From Saccharicrinis carchari (lineage in GTDB: Bacteria > Bacteroidota > Bacteroidia > Bacteroidales > Marinilabiliaceae): a stretch of 64,000 bases of DNA. Where the stretch lies: contig NZ_FXTB01000005.1 in NCBI RefSeq assembly GCF_900182605.1, positions 1-64,000 of the forward strand, in the 5' to 3' direction. Each line of letters begins with the position of its first letter. The stretch's first letter is position 1. The translations under genes were made by a program, and so were the position numbers. The notes beneath the pieces were generated by a model that ran no database searches, had not been told where the DNA came from, and worked only from the letters and a program-made list of their open reading frames with translations. Positions 25,769-34,812 of this stretch are shown in pieces.

Positions 25769-27835
25769 ATGATTAATGAGCAGTTAATTGATCCCCAAAG
25801 TATAGTAGTGGTAGGAGCCTCCAACAATTTGCAAAAACCGGGTGGAAAAATTCTGCACAACATATTGGAATGTTATCGGGGCGATATTTATGTGGTAAAC
25901 ACCAATCAGGGGTTCGTTCAGGGAGTTAAATCATACCCAACCGTGCATGATTTACCAAAAGAAGTGGATTTGGCTGTTATTGCTGTTGCAGCAAAATATT
26001 GTCCATCGCTTGTTAAATCTCTTATACAGGAAAAAAATACGACGGCTTTTATCATTATATCGGCCGGCTTTAGCGAGGAGAATGCCCAGGGGGCACAATA
26101 CGAAAAAGAAGTTGTTGAAGCTGTAGAAGCTATTAACGGTTGCCTGATAGGACCTAATTGTATAGGTATTATCAATGTGAACCACCACAGCATATTTACC
26201 CAGCCTATACCGATGCTGGATCCTGCAGGCGCCGATTTTATTTCAGGTTCGGGTGCTACAGCGGTTTTTATACTGGAAACCGGTGTAGGCCTGGGCTTAA
26301 AGTTTAATAGTATTTTTTCGGTTGGCAACAGTGCGCAAATAGGAGTAGAGGATGTGTTGGCCTATCTCGACGAAACTTTTGACCCGGATAAAAGTTCCAG
26401 GATAAAGTTGCTTTATATCGAGAGTATCACCAATCCGGATAAATTACTGCATCATGCTAATTCCCTGGTGCATAAAGGGTGTAAGATAGCTGCAATAAAA
26501 TCGGGTACCTCAGAGGCAGGCATGAGGGCCTCGCAGAGCCATACCGGTGCCATGGCCAGTCCTGATACTGCTGTGGATGCATTATTTAAAAAGGCAGGTA
26601 TAGTGCGTTGTCACGGACGCCTCGAGTTAGCAACCGTTGCAGCCGTTTTTATGGCTAAAGAACTCAAAGGCGACAACATGGCTGTGATAACCCATGCGGG
26701 CGGACCGGCCGTTATGCTTACCGACTCCCTCTCGCAAGGAGGCATTAAAATACCACCTATCGAAGGACCCAGGGCCGAGTTATTGCGCAGCAAATTGCAC
26801 CACGGCTCCAGTGTGGGTAACCCCATTGATTTTTTAGCCACCGGAACGGCGGAGCAGTTGGGCGAGATAATTGATGCCTGCGAAAAAGACTTTGACCATA
26901 TAGATGCCATGGCTGTTATCTTCGGTAGTCCGGGCCTTTTTCCAGTCCGGGAAGTATATGAGGTTTTGCATCAAAAAATGCGCACCTGCCAAAAGCCCAT
27001 CTATCCCATTTTGCCATCCGTAGTGAATGCCGATGACGATATCAAATATTTCCTCTCCAAGGGCAATGTCAACTTCCCTGATGAGGTGATGTTGGGACAT
27101 GCTCTTTCTAAAGTGCACAACTCTATTCAACCCGCCAAGGAATCTATCCAGATGAAAGGAGTGGACGTGCCGGCTATCAGGGCTTTGATATCGGGCTTTG
27201 AGGAGGGATACCTGCCCCCGCAACAGATACAAAAACTATTTTCAGCAGCAGGCATCCCCATGTTAAAAGAAATTTTTATTAAGGATACCGATGAGCTGGC
27301 AAAACATATCCCGGACGTGCCGTATCCTTGCGTGATGAAGGTAGTTGGGCCAATTCATAAATCGGACGTTGGCGGTGTATCGCTGAATATCAACAGCAGT
27401 TTGTTGCTGGAAAAAGAATTTCATCGCCTTATGGCCATCGAAGATGCCAAAGGAGTTATCATTCAACCAATGCTTCAGGGAACCGAACTTTTTATAGGTG
27501 CCAAATACGAGCAAGATTTTGGCCACGTGATGCTATGTGGCCTGGGCGGTATTTTTGTTGAGGTACTCAAAGATGTGTCCTCGGGTCTGGCTCCGCTGAG
27601 CGAAGAGGAAGCCCTGGGCATGATCGACAACCTAAAGGGCAAGCAGATACTCCGGGGGGTTCGCGGTCAGGAGGGTATCAACATAGTTGAGTTTGCCGAC
27701 ATCATTGTAAGACTATCCACCATGTTGCGTTTTGCCGTGGAGATTAAAGAGCTGGACATCAACCCTCTTATCGGCAATGAAAATGGTATTATGGGTGTGG
27801 ATGCCAGAGTGAGGATTGAGAAAGAGGTAAAATAA
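25769..27835 (+). CDS. ADP-forming acyl-CoA synthetase (acetate-CoA ligase, fused alpha-beta)
   Basis: A 688-aa fusion of the two subunits of NDP-forming acyl-CoA synthetase, which conserves ATP when acetyl-CoA or another acyl-CoA is turned into its acid. Residues about 1-135 are the CoA-binding domain (VVVGASNNLQKPGG near 13-26). About 150-290 are the ligase-CoA domain with the phosphorylatable histidine in SQSHTGAMA near 255-263. About 470-688 are the ATP-grasp half, including KVVGPIHKSDVGGV near 527-540. This is the usual route of fermentative Bacteroidota and archaea. It is near an amino-acid lyase gene and hydE, consistent with amino-acid fermentation. The acyl group used cannot be told. 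Confidence 0.92.
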   Translation: MINEQLIDPQSIVVVGASNNLQKPGGKILHNILECYRGDIYVVNTNQGFVQGVKSYPTVHDLPKEVDLAVIAVAAKYCPSLVKSLIQEKNTTAFIIISAGFSEENAQGAQYEKEVVEAVEAINGCLIGPNCIGIINVNHHSIFTQPIPMLDPAGADFISGSGATAVFILETGVGLGLKFNSIFSVGNSAQIGVEDVLAYLDETFDPDKSSRIKLLYIESITNPDKLLHHANSLVHKGCKIAAIKSGTSEAGMRASQSHTGAMASPDTAVDALFKKAGIVRCHGRLELATVAAVFMAKELKGDNMAVITHAGGPAVMLTDSLSQGGIKIPPIEGPRAELLRSKLHHGSSVGNPIDFLATGTAEQLGEIIDACEKDFDHIDAMAVIFGSPGLFPVREVYEVLHQKMRTCQKPIYPILPSVVNADDDIKYFLSKGNVNFPDEVMLGHALSKVHNSIQPAKESIQMKGVDVPAIRALISGFEEGYLPPQQIQKLFSAAGIPMLKEIFIKDTDELAKHIPDVPYPCVMKVVGPIHKSDVGGVSLNINSSLLLEKEFHRLMAIEDAKGVIIQPMLQGTELFIGAKYEQDFGHVMLCGLGGIFVEVLKDVSSGLAPLSEEEALGMIDNLKGKQILRGVRGQEGINIVEFADIIVRLSTMLRFAVEIKELDINPLIGNENGIMGVDARVRIEKEVK

Positions 27836-28248
27836 AGAATAGTGACGGCAGTTCCTACGCTTCAATCCGTGTTAGTTGTATCGGAGAAACGCCAAAGGCG
27901 CATAAGAAAAATGTAGACTTTAAATGCAGAATCAGCTCTTCCCTCCACTAATTTATTGGAGGGGGGGCTTGATCTTACACAAATAAAGTGGAATCCTGCC
28001 AATGGCATGATTTATCTCTTCCTAAAAAGGCTTAGGTCACCTCAGTCGAATCAAAGCCCATCGAAAAAAATCCCTTTCCTGTCTGCCCGGTCTATTGTTG
28101 ATAACCTGAATAAATTTAACGTGTATTTTAGATGTGTATTAAATTTAAAATACACATAATCAGTAGGGTAAGGATAAATATTTTACGGTAAAAAGATGGC
28201 CAACAGATAACTAATGACTGCCGCTTCAGGTATAATTTAAAATAAATA
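27836..28248. other. Intergenic region with two hairpins before the lyase gene
   Basis: No credible gene. CCCTCCA (27941-27947) pairs with TGGAGGG (27957-27963), and G-U pairs extend the stem. GTGTATTTTA (28121-28130) pairs perfectly with TAAAATACAC (28146-28155). A second copy of GTGTATT at 28134-28140 can pair with the same 3' arm. All lie upstream of the lyase -7 element, so they may be terminators of the acyl-CoA synthetase transcript or protein sites. A 67-codon ORF here has no recognisable features. Confidence 0.5.
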
Positions 28249-28256
28249 TATCTTTG
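28249..28256 (+). promoter_or_regulatory. -7 element of the tryptophanase-family gene
   Basis: TATCTTTG matches TAnnTTTG, 52 bases before the ATG at 28309. No -33 TTG is obvious. Confidence 0.5.
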
Positions 28257-28308
28257 AAAAAGAATAAGTGTAAAACATTACAGGGTAAATAATCAAAAGA
28301 TACACAAC

Positions 28309-29772
28309 ATGACAAAACAGACAAGTGGGACGATTAAATTTTATAGTGGTGAGCAATTACCGGTGGAGTTGCATAAAGTACGGATAGTACAAAAACTATT
28401 CTTGAAACCTATAGATGAGCGATACGCGGCGATTGAAAAAGGAGGCTACAATACTTTTTTGTTAAATACAAAAGATATATTTCTGGACATGCTTACCGAC
28501 TCAGGGACCAATGCCATGAGTGATAATCAGGTTGCTTCCATGTTGCAGGCAGACGATGCTTATGCAGGGTCGCAGAGTTTTTATAGAATGGAAGCGGCAG
28601 CCCGGGAAGTTTTTGGTAAGCAGTATGTATTGCCTGTGCACCAGGGGCGAGCTGCTGAAAATATTATTTCGCAGGTGTTCATTAAAAAGGGCCAGGTAAT
28701 TCCGATGAATTACCACTTTACAACCACCAAAGAACATATGGAACTAAATGGGGGTAAAGTGTTGGAAATTTATACCGATGAAGCACTGAAAATTAAAAGT
28801 GATGAACCCTTTAAGGGAAATATTGATATTGATAAGCTGAAAGCAGTTTTTGCAGAACATGGAAGCGATGGGGTTGCCTTTGTGCGTATGGAGGCTTCTA
28901 CAAACCTAATTGGAGGTCAGCCGTTTTCGATGCAAAATTTACGGGATGTGCGTGCTGTTTGTGATGAAAACAAGTCGATGTTGGTGCTGGATGCCAGTTT
29001 GATAGGTGAAAATGCGTACATGATAAAGCAACGCGAAGAGGAGTATAGGAATGCCGATGTAAAGGATATTTTAAACGAAATGTGCAGCTATGCCGAGCTG
29101 GTTTATTTCTCGAGCCGTAAAGTGAGCTCTACCCGTGGGGGAGCCATTGTGGTAAACGATGAGGAACTGTATTTGAAAATGCGCGACTTGCTGGTACTCT
29201 TTGAGGGTTTCCTGACTTATGGGGGCATGTCGGTTCGCGAAATTGAAGCTATGGCCGTGGGCTTATTGGAAACGTGCGACGATACCGTTATAAGCCAATC
29301 TCCTTCGTTTGTTAAATACACCGTGGACAGCTTGGATGCTGCCGGAATACCGGTTGTAACACCTGCCGGCGCATTGGGATGCCATATTGATGCAAAAGGT
29401 TTTCTACCCCATATCCCGCAACGGGACTATCCGGCCGGGGCATTGGCTTCGGCACTATATATTATTTCGGGTTGCAGAGGCATGGAACGAGGAACCATTT
29501 CGAGTGTCCGCAATGAAAACGGGGATGATATATTAGCGGATGTAGAGTTGTTGCGATTGGCATTTCCTCGCCGGGTATTTACACTTTCACAGACCATGTT
29601 TGTGATTGACAGGGTAAAGTGGCTCTACGAAAACAGAGAATTAGTAGGAGGCCTGGAGTGGGTAGATGAACCACCGCTTTTGCGCTTCTTTTTGGGTAAA
29701 TTAAAACCAAAAGGCGATTGGCCCCAAAAACTCATTGCCAAATTTAAAGCCGACTTTGGCGATTCGCTCTAA
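28309..29772 (+). CDS. Tryptophanase / tyrosine phenol-lyase family PLP enzyme (divergent)
   Basis: A 487-aa beta-eliminating lyase of PLP fold type I. Conserved features include LLTDSGTNAMSD near 62-72, HQGRAAENI near 111-119, the PLP aspartate D228 (VLDAS) and the PLP lysine K271 (SSRK). Two substrate-site positions match tyrosine phenol-lyase rather than tryptophanase: R394 in MERG (Ile in E. coli tryptophanase) and F460 in LRFF (His in tryptophanase). Unusual changes are Leu231 where both families have a PLP-contacting Arg, and VSSTRGG after the lysine in place of the usual KDxxVxxGG. It could release phenol, indole or another product; the real substrate is uncertain. Domains and length are otherwise complete. 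It follows an acyl-CoA synthetase gene but has its own -7 element. Confidence 0.85.
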   Translation: MTKQTSGTIKFYSGEQLPVELHKVRIVQKLFLKPIDERYAAIEKGGYNTFLLNTKDIFLDMLTDSGTNAMSDNQVASMLQADDAYAGSQSFYRMEAAAREVFGKQYVLPVHQGRAAENIISQVFIKKGQVIPMNYHFTTTKEHMELNGGKVLEIYTDEALKIKSDEPFKGNIDIDKLKAVFAEHGSDGVAFVRMEASTNLIGGQPFSMQNLRDVRAVCDENKSMLVLDASLIGENAYMIKQREEEYRNADVKDILNEMCSYAELVYFSSRKVSSTRGGAIVVNDEELYLKMRDLLVLFEGFLTYGGMSVREIEAMAVGLLETCDDTVISQSPSFVKYTVDSLDAAGIPVVTPAGALGCHIDAKGFLPHIPQRDYPAGALASALYIISGCRGMERGTISSVRNENGDDILADVELLRLAFPRRVFTLSQTMFVIDRVKWLYENRELVGGLEWVDEPPLLRFFLGKLKPKGDWPQKLIAKFKADFGDSL

Positions 29773-29794
29773 TCCGGATATTTTTGTTAGTGAT

Positions 29795-29828
29795 AAGTAT
29801 AGGGAGGCGGTAAGGCTTCCCTTTACTT
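29795..29828 (+). terminator. Hairpin after the tryptophanase-family gene
   Basis: AAGTATAGGGAGGC (29795-29808) pairs with GCTTCCCTTTACTT (29815-29828) around GGTAAG, with one mismatch and G-U pairs. The tract after the stem is only partly T-rich, so it may be a weak terminator. It is 22 bases after the stop codon. Confidence 0.6.
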
Positions 29829-29833
29829 ATTAT

Positions 29834-29980
29834 TAATGGTTTCAGTAGCAGCCCATCTTTTTTCTTTCCGTCACCTGTAGGGATACGGCCCAACCCTTTC
29901 ATCACGTCCGAAAGCAGCGGTATGGTATTTGGGTCGCAGGCATAAAACTTCGTAAGGTTTCTCGTTCCTTTTCGGTTTAC
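29834..29980 (-). pseudogene. IS4-type transposase remnant
   Basis: One minus-strand frame reads NLTKFYACDPNTIPLLSDV followed by MKGLGRIPTGDGKKKDGL. This matches the region around the first catalytic Asp of IS4-family transposases (pattern ...DxTTIxLFSDVxKGxGRxPxxGKKKGG...). The frame is closed on both sides, and no rest of the element or inverted repeats are visible, so this is a scrap of about 45 codons. The match is from memory of the family pattern. Confidence 0.5.
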
Positions 29981-30162
29981 CGACTAAATTCTTTATTGTA
30001 TCTTTACCCTTGTTGTTATAAAATACAAGCTATAGAATGAAAAGGCTTGACACAATAAGCACTTCGAAATATCTTTCGTTTCGTATACGAACATACTTTA
30101 CCATCAATCAAAATAAATGTGATGCTAACTTTATTAAATCCTCGCCTAAACACACATAGATT

Positions 30163-32055
30163 ATGAAAACAACATTTTTTTTAATTGCAGCACTTATTTT
30201 CAATAGCTTAAGTGCGCAAAATATTACTGAAAAAGAAGTAAAAACAGAGGTCGACGAAGTTACCGTGTTTATTGAAGGGGCACAGATAGTACGGAAAAAA
30301 ACCGTAGAGTTGGGAAAAGGAAACAGCATCGTTAAGTTTATAAATTTATCTCCTTTTATCAATGCCAAAAGTATTCAGGTTAAAGCCCAGGGGGATTTGA
30401 CAGTTCTATCGGTGAACCATCAGCAAAATTTTTTGGATAAAGCGATTAAATCAAAGGAGTTAATGGCTTTAGAGAAAGAGTTGGAAGCAGTTGACGAAAA
30501 AATTAACCTGGAATCTACGCACTTGAGCATTTTGCATGAAGAGCTTACTTTTTTACAGGAAAACAGGGTTGTAGGAGGAAAAAACGAACAGGTGAGTATT
30601 GTCAATCTTCAGCAAACGGCTAATTTTTACGGCAATAAATTAACCGAGCTAAAGATGAAAGAAATTGAGCGTAACAAATCACTTAAAAAGCTAATGCAAA
30701 AAAGAAGTGATTTGCAAAGTCAAATAAATACGCTGTCCGGTAAAAAGGAATTTCCCAGTGGTGAGGTATTGATGAAAGTGGATGCCAAAAAAAGTGGCGG
30801 TTTTTCATTGGAGCTGCGCTATATAGTTGAAAATGCAGGCTGGTTTCCATCCTACGATATTCGGGCAAAAAATATTGACAAACCCGTGCAGTTGATATAC
30901 AAAGCTAACGTAAAACAGGATACAAAAGTAGATTGGAAAAATGTAAAACTCAAATTTTCCTCTGCCGACCCAAATGTTTCCGGCGTTGCACCGCAACTCA
31001 AAACTTATTTTATCAATTACAATTCCCGGCCGCCATCCTATAAGCAAACAGCCAATAGTGTTAGTGGTAAAGTGATGGATAGCAATGGCGAGCCCTTGCC
31101 GGGCGCTACTGTTGTGGTTACGGGCACCACCATTGGTACGGTGACCGATATGCAGGGAAATTACTCTCTTACCATACCCAACAATGCCGGACAATTAACC
31201 TATTCCTTTATCGGGTTTAACAATCAAACACTCCCTATAGCTGGTGAGAGGATGAATGTGGCGCTTCAAGAAAACCAAAGGGACCTGGAAGAGGTGGTAG
31301 TGACGGGTTATGGAGGTAAGAGAAATGTATTACGTGCATTGAAAGGCAAAGTGGCTGGTGTAGTTGTGGATGATGAGATGGATATGTCCGAAATAAAAGT
31401 CCGAGGAACAAGCAGTCTGGCTATTCCAATGGCTCAGGTTGAAAATCAAACTACGGTAGATTTTGAAATTGAAATGCCTTATACTGTTCATTCCGACAAT
31501 AAAAATTATAGCGTGGATATGGCTTTTTACGATGTGCGGGCATTTTATCAATATTATGCGGTTCCTAAGGTGGATAAGGATGCTTTTCTGATTGCAAATA
31601 TTGTTGGATGGGAAAAATACAATTTGCTGGAAGGCGAAGCCAATGTGTTTTTTGAAGATACCTACGTAGGGAAAACCCTGATGGATGTTAGATATGCTTC
31701 CGATACGCTGGAGGTGTCGCTGGGCAGGGATAAGAGAGTAGCGGTGAACAGGGAAAAGGTAAAGGATTTTACCACCAAGCAATTTATAGGTAGCAAAAAA
31801 GAAGAAACACGCGCATGGAAAACCACCGTAAAAAACAATAAAAACAAGGAGATTAACATGATTGTACTTGATCAGGTTCCCGTTTCGACCATAGAAGCCA
31901 TAGAGGTGGATATTCAGAATATTTCCGGGGCAAAGCACAATGCCGAAACAGGCGAAATAAAGTGGGAGTTAAAAATAAAACCCACCGGCCAAAAGGAGCT
32001 TGACCTGAAATACTCCGTGAAATACCCTAAAAACAGAAATGTTTATGTGGAGTGA
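30163..32055 (+). CDS. MuiA-family (DUF4139) protein with SusC-like insertion
   Basis: A 630-aa exported protein. The signal peptide is cleaved after about residue 19 (LSAQ). Residues about 30-130 form the DUF4140 head, and 100-200 are a coiled coil. DUF4139 beta domains begin near 205 (VDAKKSGGFSLELRYIVENA) and resume at about 430-630. Between them, at about 299-420, sits a carboxypeptidase-regulatory-like domain (SGKVMDSNGEPLPGATVVVT, then FIGFNNQTLPI) followed by EEVVVTGYGG and IKVRGTSSL. These are the typical N-terminal landmarks of SusC/TonB-dependent receptors, but no TonB barrel follows. The mucoidy-inhibitor name comes from a distant relative; the function here is unknown. Two glycosidase genes follow. 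Confidence 0.85.
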   Translation: MKTTFFLIAALIFNSLSAQNITEKEVKTEVDEVTVFIEGAQIVRKKTVELGKGNSIVKFINLSPFINAKSIQVKAQGDLTVLSVNHQQNFLDKAIKSKELMALEKELEAVDEKINLESTHLSILHEELTFLQENRVVGGKNEQVSIVNLQQTANFYGNKLTELKMKEIERNKSLKKLMQKRSDLQSQINTLSGKKEFPSGEVLMKVDAKKSGGFSLELRYIVENAGWFPSYDIRAKNIDKPVQLIYKANVKQDTKVDWKNVKLKFSSADPNVSGVAPQLKTYFINYNSRPPSYKQTANSVSGKVMDSNGEPLPGATVVVTGTTIGTVTDMQGNYSLTIPNNAGQLTYSFIGFNNQTLPIAGERMNVALQENQRDLEEVVVTGYGGKRNVLRALKGKVAGVVVDDEMDMSEIKVRGTSSLAIPMAQVENQTTVDFEIEMPYTVHSDNKNYSVDMAFYDVRAFYQYYAVPKVDKDAFLIANIVGWEKYNLLEGEANVFFEDTYVGKTLMDVRYASDTLEVSLGRDKRVAVNREKVKDFTTKQFIGSKKEETRAWKTTVKNNKNKEINMIVLDQVPVSTIEAIEVDIQNISGAKHNAETGEIKWELKIKPTGQKELDLKYSVKYPKNRNVYVE

Positions 32056-32098
32056 GGAGCATTAAGCCTATTTAATAATGCTACATTATACCCTTATC

Positions 32099-33178
32099 AT
32101 GCATAAAACTTACGGAGTGCTACTCTCTTTTCTCATTTTCGTTTCGTGCGGTAAAAAATATGAGCCGACAGATACGAAGACGGTAAAATCGGAGTTAATC
32201 TCTGCGGTTGATATTTCATCCTTTCCGCAGATGGCGGAATCAAACGTTGTTTTTTATACTTCAGCGGGAGTGGAGGATGGATTTTTGAATATTCTAAAAC
32301 AAAACGGCGTTAACACCATTCGGCTAAGGCTTTGGGTAAAGCCTGAAAGTAAATACGCAGGATTTGCCAGTGTAAAGCAATTTTCGCAAATGTTAAAAGC
32401 CAATGGATTTAGAATATGGCTATCTGTTCATTACTCCGATACCTGGGCCGACCCCGGACATCAAAAAACCCCGGAGAGTTGGGCAAATAAAAGCTATCAG
32501 ACCTTGAAAGACAGTGTTGAAAATTACACCCGCAGAGTTGTTGAAGATATAAAACCGGATTACATTCAAATAGGCAATGAATTAAACACAGGTTTCTTGC
32601 ATCCGCATGGTAACATATCTAGCCAAGCTATTCAGTTTATCGCATTAATGTCCGCTGCTATAAAAACTGTTCGCCAAAGAGCGAGCGACACAAAAATAAT
32701 TATTCATTATGCCGGGATAATGCACTCAGATTGGTTTTTTAACCAGGTTAGCGCTTTGGATTACGATATCATTGGTTTGTCTTATTATCCTATTTGGCAC
32801 GGTAAGAACCTGGATATGCTGAGTCGTACTTTAAATAGTTTAAGCCACAAATACCAAAAAGATGTACTTATTGCCGAAACAGCTTATCCTTTTACCCTTG
32901 AGTGGAACGATTGGACAAATAACATTGTGGGTACAGATGAGGCATTGATACTGCCGCAATACCGGGCAACACCCCAAGGACAAAGAGCCTTTGTCAAAAG
33001 AATAAAAACAATAACAACAAAAGAAGTGAAGCGTGGATTGGGTTTTTGCTATTGGGGAGGCGAATTGATTGCCTGGCGGGGAAGCAAAGCAAATGATGGT
33101 TCGGTATGGGAAAACCAAGCTTTGTTCAATTTTAATAATAGAGCCCTTCCGGTATTGGAGGAGTTTTGCTTTGAATAG
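32099..33178 (+). CDS. GH53 arabinogalactan endo-beta-1,4-galactanase, lipoprotein
   Basis: A 359-aa lipoprotein with a (beta/alpha)8 glycosidase fold that cuts beta-1,4-galactan. The lipobox Cys is near residue 17 (IFVSC). GH53 marks are NTIRLRLWVKP near 72-82, WLSVHYSDTWADPG near 104-117, the acid-base Glu in QIGNELNTG near 160-168, and the nucleophile Glu in LIAETAYP near 259-266. The end is WGGELIAW. The ATG at 32099 is the start that begins the signal peptide; a TTG/ATG at 32078 would add seven residues. It is 43 bases after the MuiA-family gene. Confidence 0.92.
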   Translation: MHKTYGVLLSFLIFVSCGKKYEPTDTKTVKSELISAVDISSFPQMAESNVVFYTSAGVEDGFLNILKQNGVNTIRLRLWVKPESKYAGFASVKQFSQMLKANGFRIWLSVHYSDTWADPGHQKTPESWANKSYQTLKDSVENYTRRVVEDIKPDYIQIGNELNTGFLHPHGNISSQAIQFIALMSAAIKTVRQRASDTKIIIHYAGIMHSDWFFNQVSALDYDIIGLSYYPIWHGKNLDMLSRTLNSLSHKYQKDVLIAETAYPFTLEWNDWTNNIVGTDEALILPQYRATPQGQRAFVKRIKTITTKEVKRGLGFCYWGGELIAWRGSKANDGSVWENQALFNFNNRALPVLEEFCFE

Positions 33179-33275
33179 CGTGCGGAGCCTTGCTATTAAT
33201 TAGCGCTTAAATGTTGTGCATAAATATTAACAAGTAAACCGGTAGTATAAATCAAGGCATAAAAACTTAAAACAT

Positions 33276-33283
33276 TATATTTG
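33276..33283 (+). promoter_or_regulatory. -7 element upstream of the GH27 gene
   Basis: TATATTTG matches TAnnTTTG; the ATG is at 33411. No suitable TTG is seen at the -33 distance. Confidence 0.45.
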
Positions 33284-33410
33284 AAACAAGATTTTTTTAT
33301 GCATCTGCCAAAATTGCAAAAGTAGTGCATTTCAGATACTTTACTGTTTGTTGATAACGAACAGCTTAAATGTCATAAATCAGGATTATAATATAAAGCA
33401 AAGTAAAACC

Positions 33411-34694
33411 ATGAGTAGATTACTTATTATTACTGCCTTTGGCTTATTGTTGATGTGCACAACAGAGGCACAAATAAAAAGAAAAAATAACACCCGATCC
33501 AATATAAAAATGGAATCGATACAGGAGCCTGAGGTACAGATAAAGCCCAAGGCCCCTCTTATGGGCTGGGCCAGTTGGAATAATTACAGGGTAAACATTA
33601 CTGAAGAGATCATTAAATCACAAGCCGATGCGATGATATCTACCGGATTGGCCGATGTGGGTTATTCGCACATCAATATTGATGATGGCTTTTTTGGTGG
33701 TAGAGATGAGCACGGTAATTTGTTGGTGCATCGGGAGCGTTTTCCGGGCGGAATGAAAGCCCTGGCAGAGTACATCCATGCCAAAGGCTTAAAAGCGGGT
33801 ATCTATTCCGATGCCGGCATAAATACCTGCGCTTCGTATTGGGATAAAGATACCATAGGTGTGGGCATGGGGCTATATGGTCACGACTGGCAAGATTTGA
33901 ACTTGTTTTTAAATGAGTGGGGCTATGATTTTATTAAGGTAGACTGGTGCGGTGGCGAATGGCTGGGGCTGGATGAGCAGGTTAGATATACCGAAATAGG
34001 TAATATCATCAAAGCCATTAAACCCAATGCCGGGTACAATATTTGCCGATGGGAGTTCCCCGGTAAATGGGTTACCCAGGTGGCTGATTCGTGGCGTATT
34101 TCTGGCGATATCGACAATACGTTCCAATCGATATTGCATATCATCGATTTAAATGCCGACTTGTGGATGTATTGCTCCAGGGGGCGTTACAACGACATGG
34201 ACATGCTGCAAGTAGGTCGTGGTATGAGTTATGAGGAGGATAAAGCACATTTTTCGATGTGGGCCATCATGCACTCCCCGCTACTGTTGGGTAACGATTT
34301 AACCAACATGAGCGACGAAACCATTGGGATTATCACCAATGAAGAAATTATTGCCCTTAACCAAAGTGAGTTTGTATACCAGGCCAGGCGTTTAGTAGAT
34401 CATGGCGACCTGGAAGTGTGGGCGAAGCCTTTGGTTTCAACCATGAGTGGCCAAGTGGCTGTGGCGCTTTTAAACAGGTCAGATAAGAGCGATAAAATTA
34501 CTTTTAACCTGGAATCGATAGGTTTAGATGCATCAAAAGGGTATACCATGAAAGATCTGTGGTCGAAAAAAATATACCTGCCGGCCACCGCGGAAACAAT
34601 AAGCATGCAAGTACCCGGACATGGGGTTGTGGTGCTGCGCTTTAAAGGGGAAGCCATACCGTTTAATGTGTTTCAGTATAAAGATAAAGAATAA
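33411..34694 (+). CDS. GH27 alpha-galactosidase, exported
   Basis: A 427-aa enzyme that removes terminal alpha-galactosyl residues by a retaining mechanism. The signal peptide is cleaved after about residue 21 (TEAQ). GH27 landmarks are APLMGWASWNNY near 47-58, NIDDGFF near 90-96, GLKAGIYSDAG near 125-135, the nucleophile Asp in KVDWCGG near 176-182, and the acid-base Asp in RISGDIDN near 219-226. The C-terminal beta domain is present. The start is the ATG at 33411; the upstream frame from 33348 gives a non-signal extension. With the GH53 enzyme, it suits breakdown of galactose-containing plant or algal polysaccharide. Confidence 0.93.
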   Translation: MSRLLIITAFGLLLMCTTEAQIKRKNNTRSNIKMESIQEPEVQIKPKAPLMGWASWNNYRVNITEEIIKSQADAMISTGLADVGYSHINIDDGFFGGRDEHGNLLVHRERFPGGMKALAEYIHAKGLKAGIYSDAGINTCASYWDKDTIGVGMGLYGHDWQDLNLFLNEWGYDFIKVDWCGGEWLGLDEQVRYTEIGNIIKAIKPNAGYNICRWEFPGKWVTQVADSWRISGDIDNTFQSILHIIDLNADLWMYCSRGRYNDMDMLQVGRGMSYEEDKAHFSMWAIMHSPLLLGNDLTNMSDETIGIITNEEIIALNQSEFVYQARRLVDHGDLEVWAKPLVSTMSGQVAVALLNRSDKSDKITFNLESIGLDASKGYTMKDLWSKKIYLPATAETISMQVPGHGVVVLRFKGEAIPFNVFQYKDKE

Positions 34695-34812
34695 GGAAAA
34701 AGATAGATTAAGCAGTTAGCGGCTGTCGTTTACTTATTGGACGTATTTAATTATTATACTATCTTTTTCTTTAATTAATTTTATAACCTTTGTATAAAAT
34801 TTTTAGAATAGC

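Noticed and set aside
27956-28159. 67-codon ORF before the lyase gene
   Set aside because: Overlaps both hairpins and shows no domain or composition like neighbouring genes.
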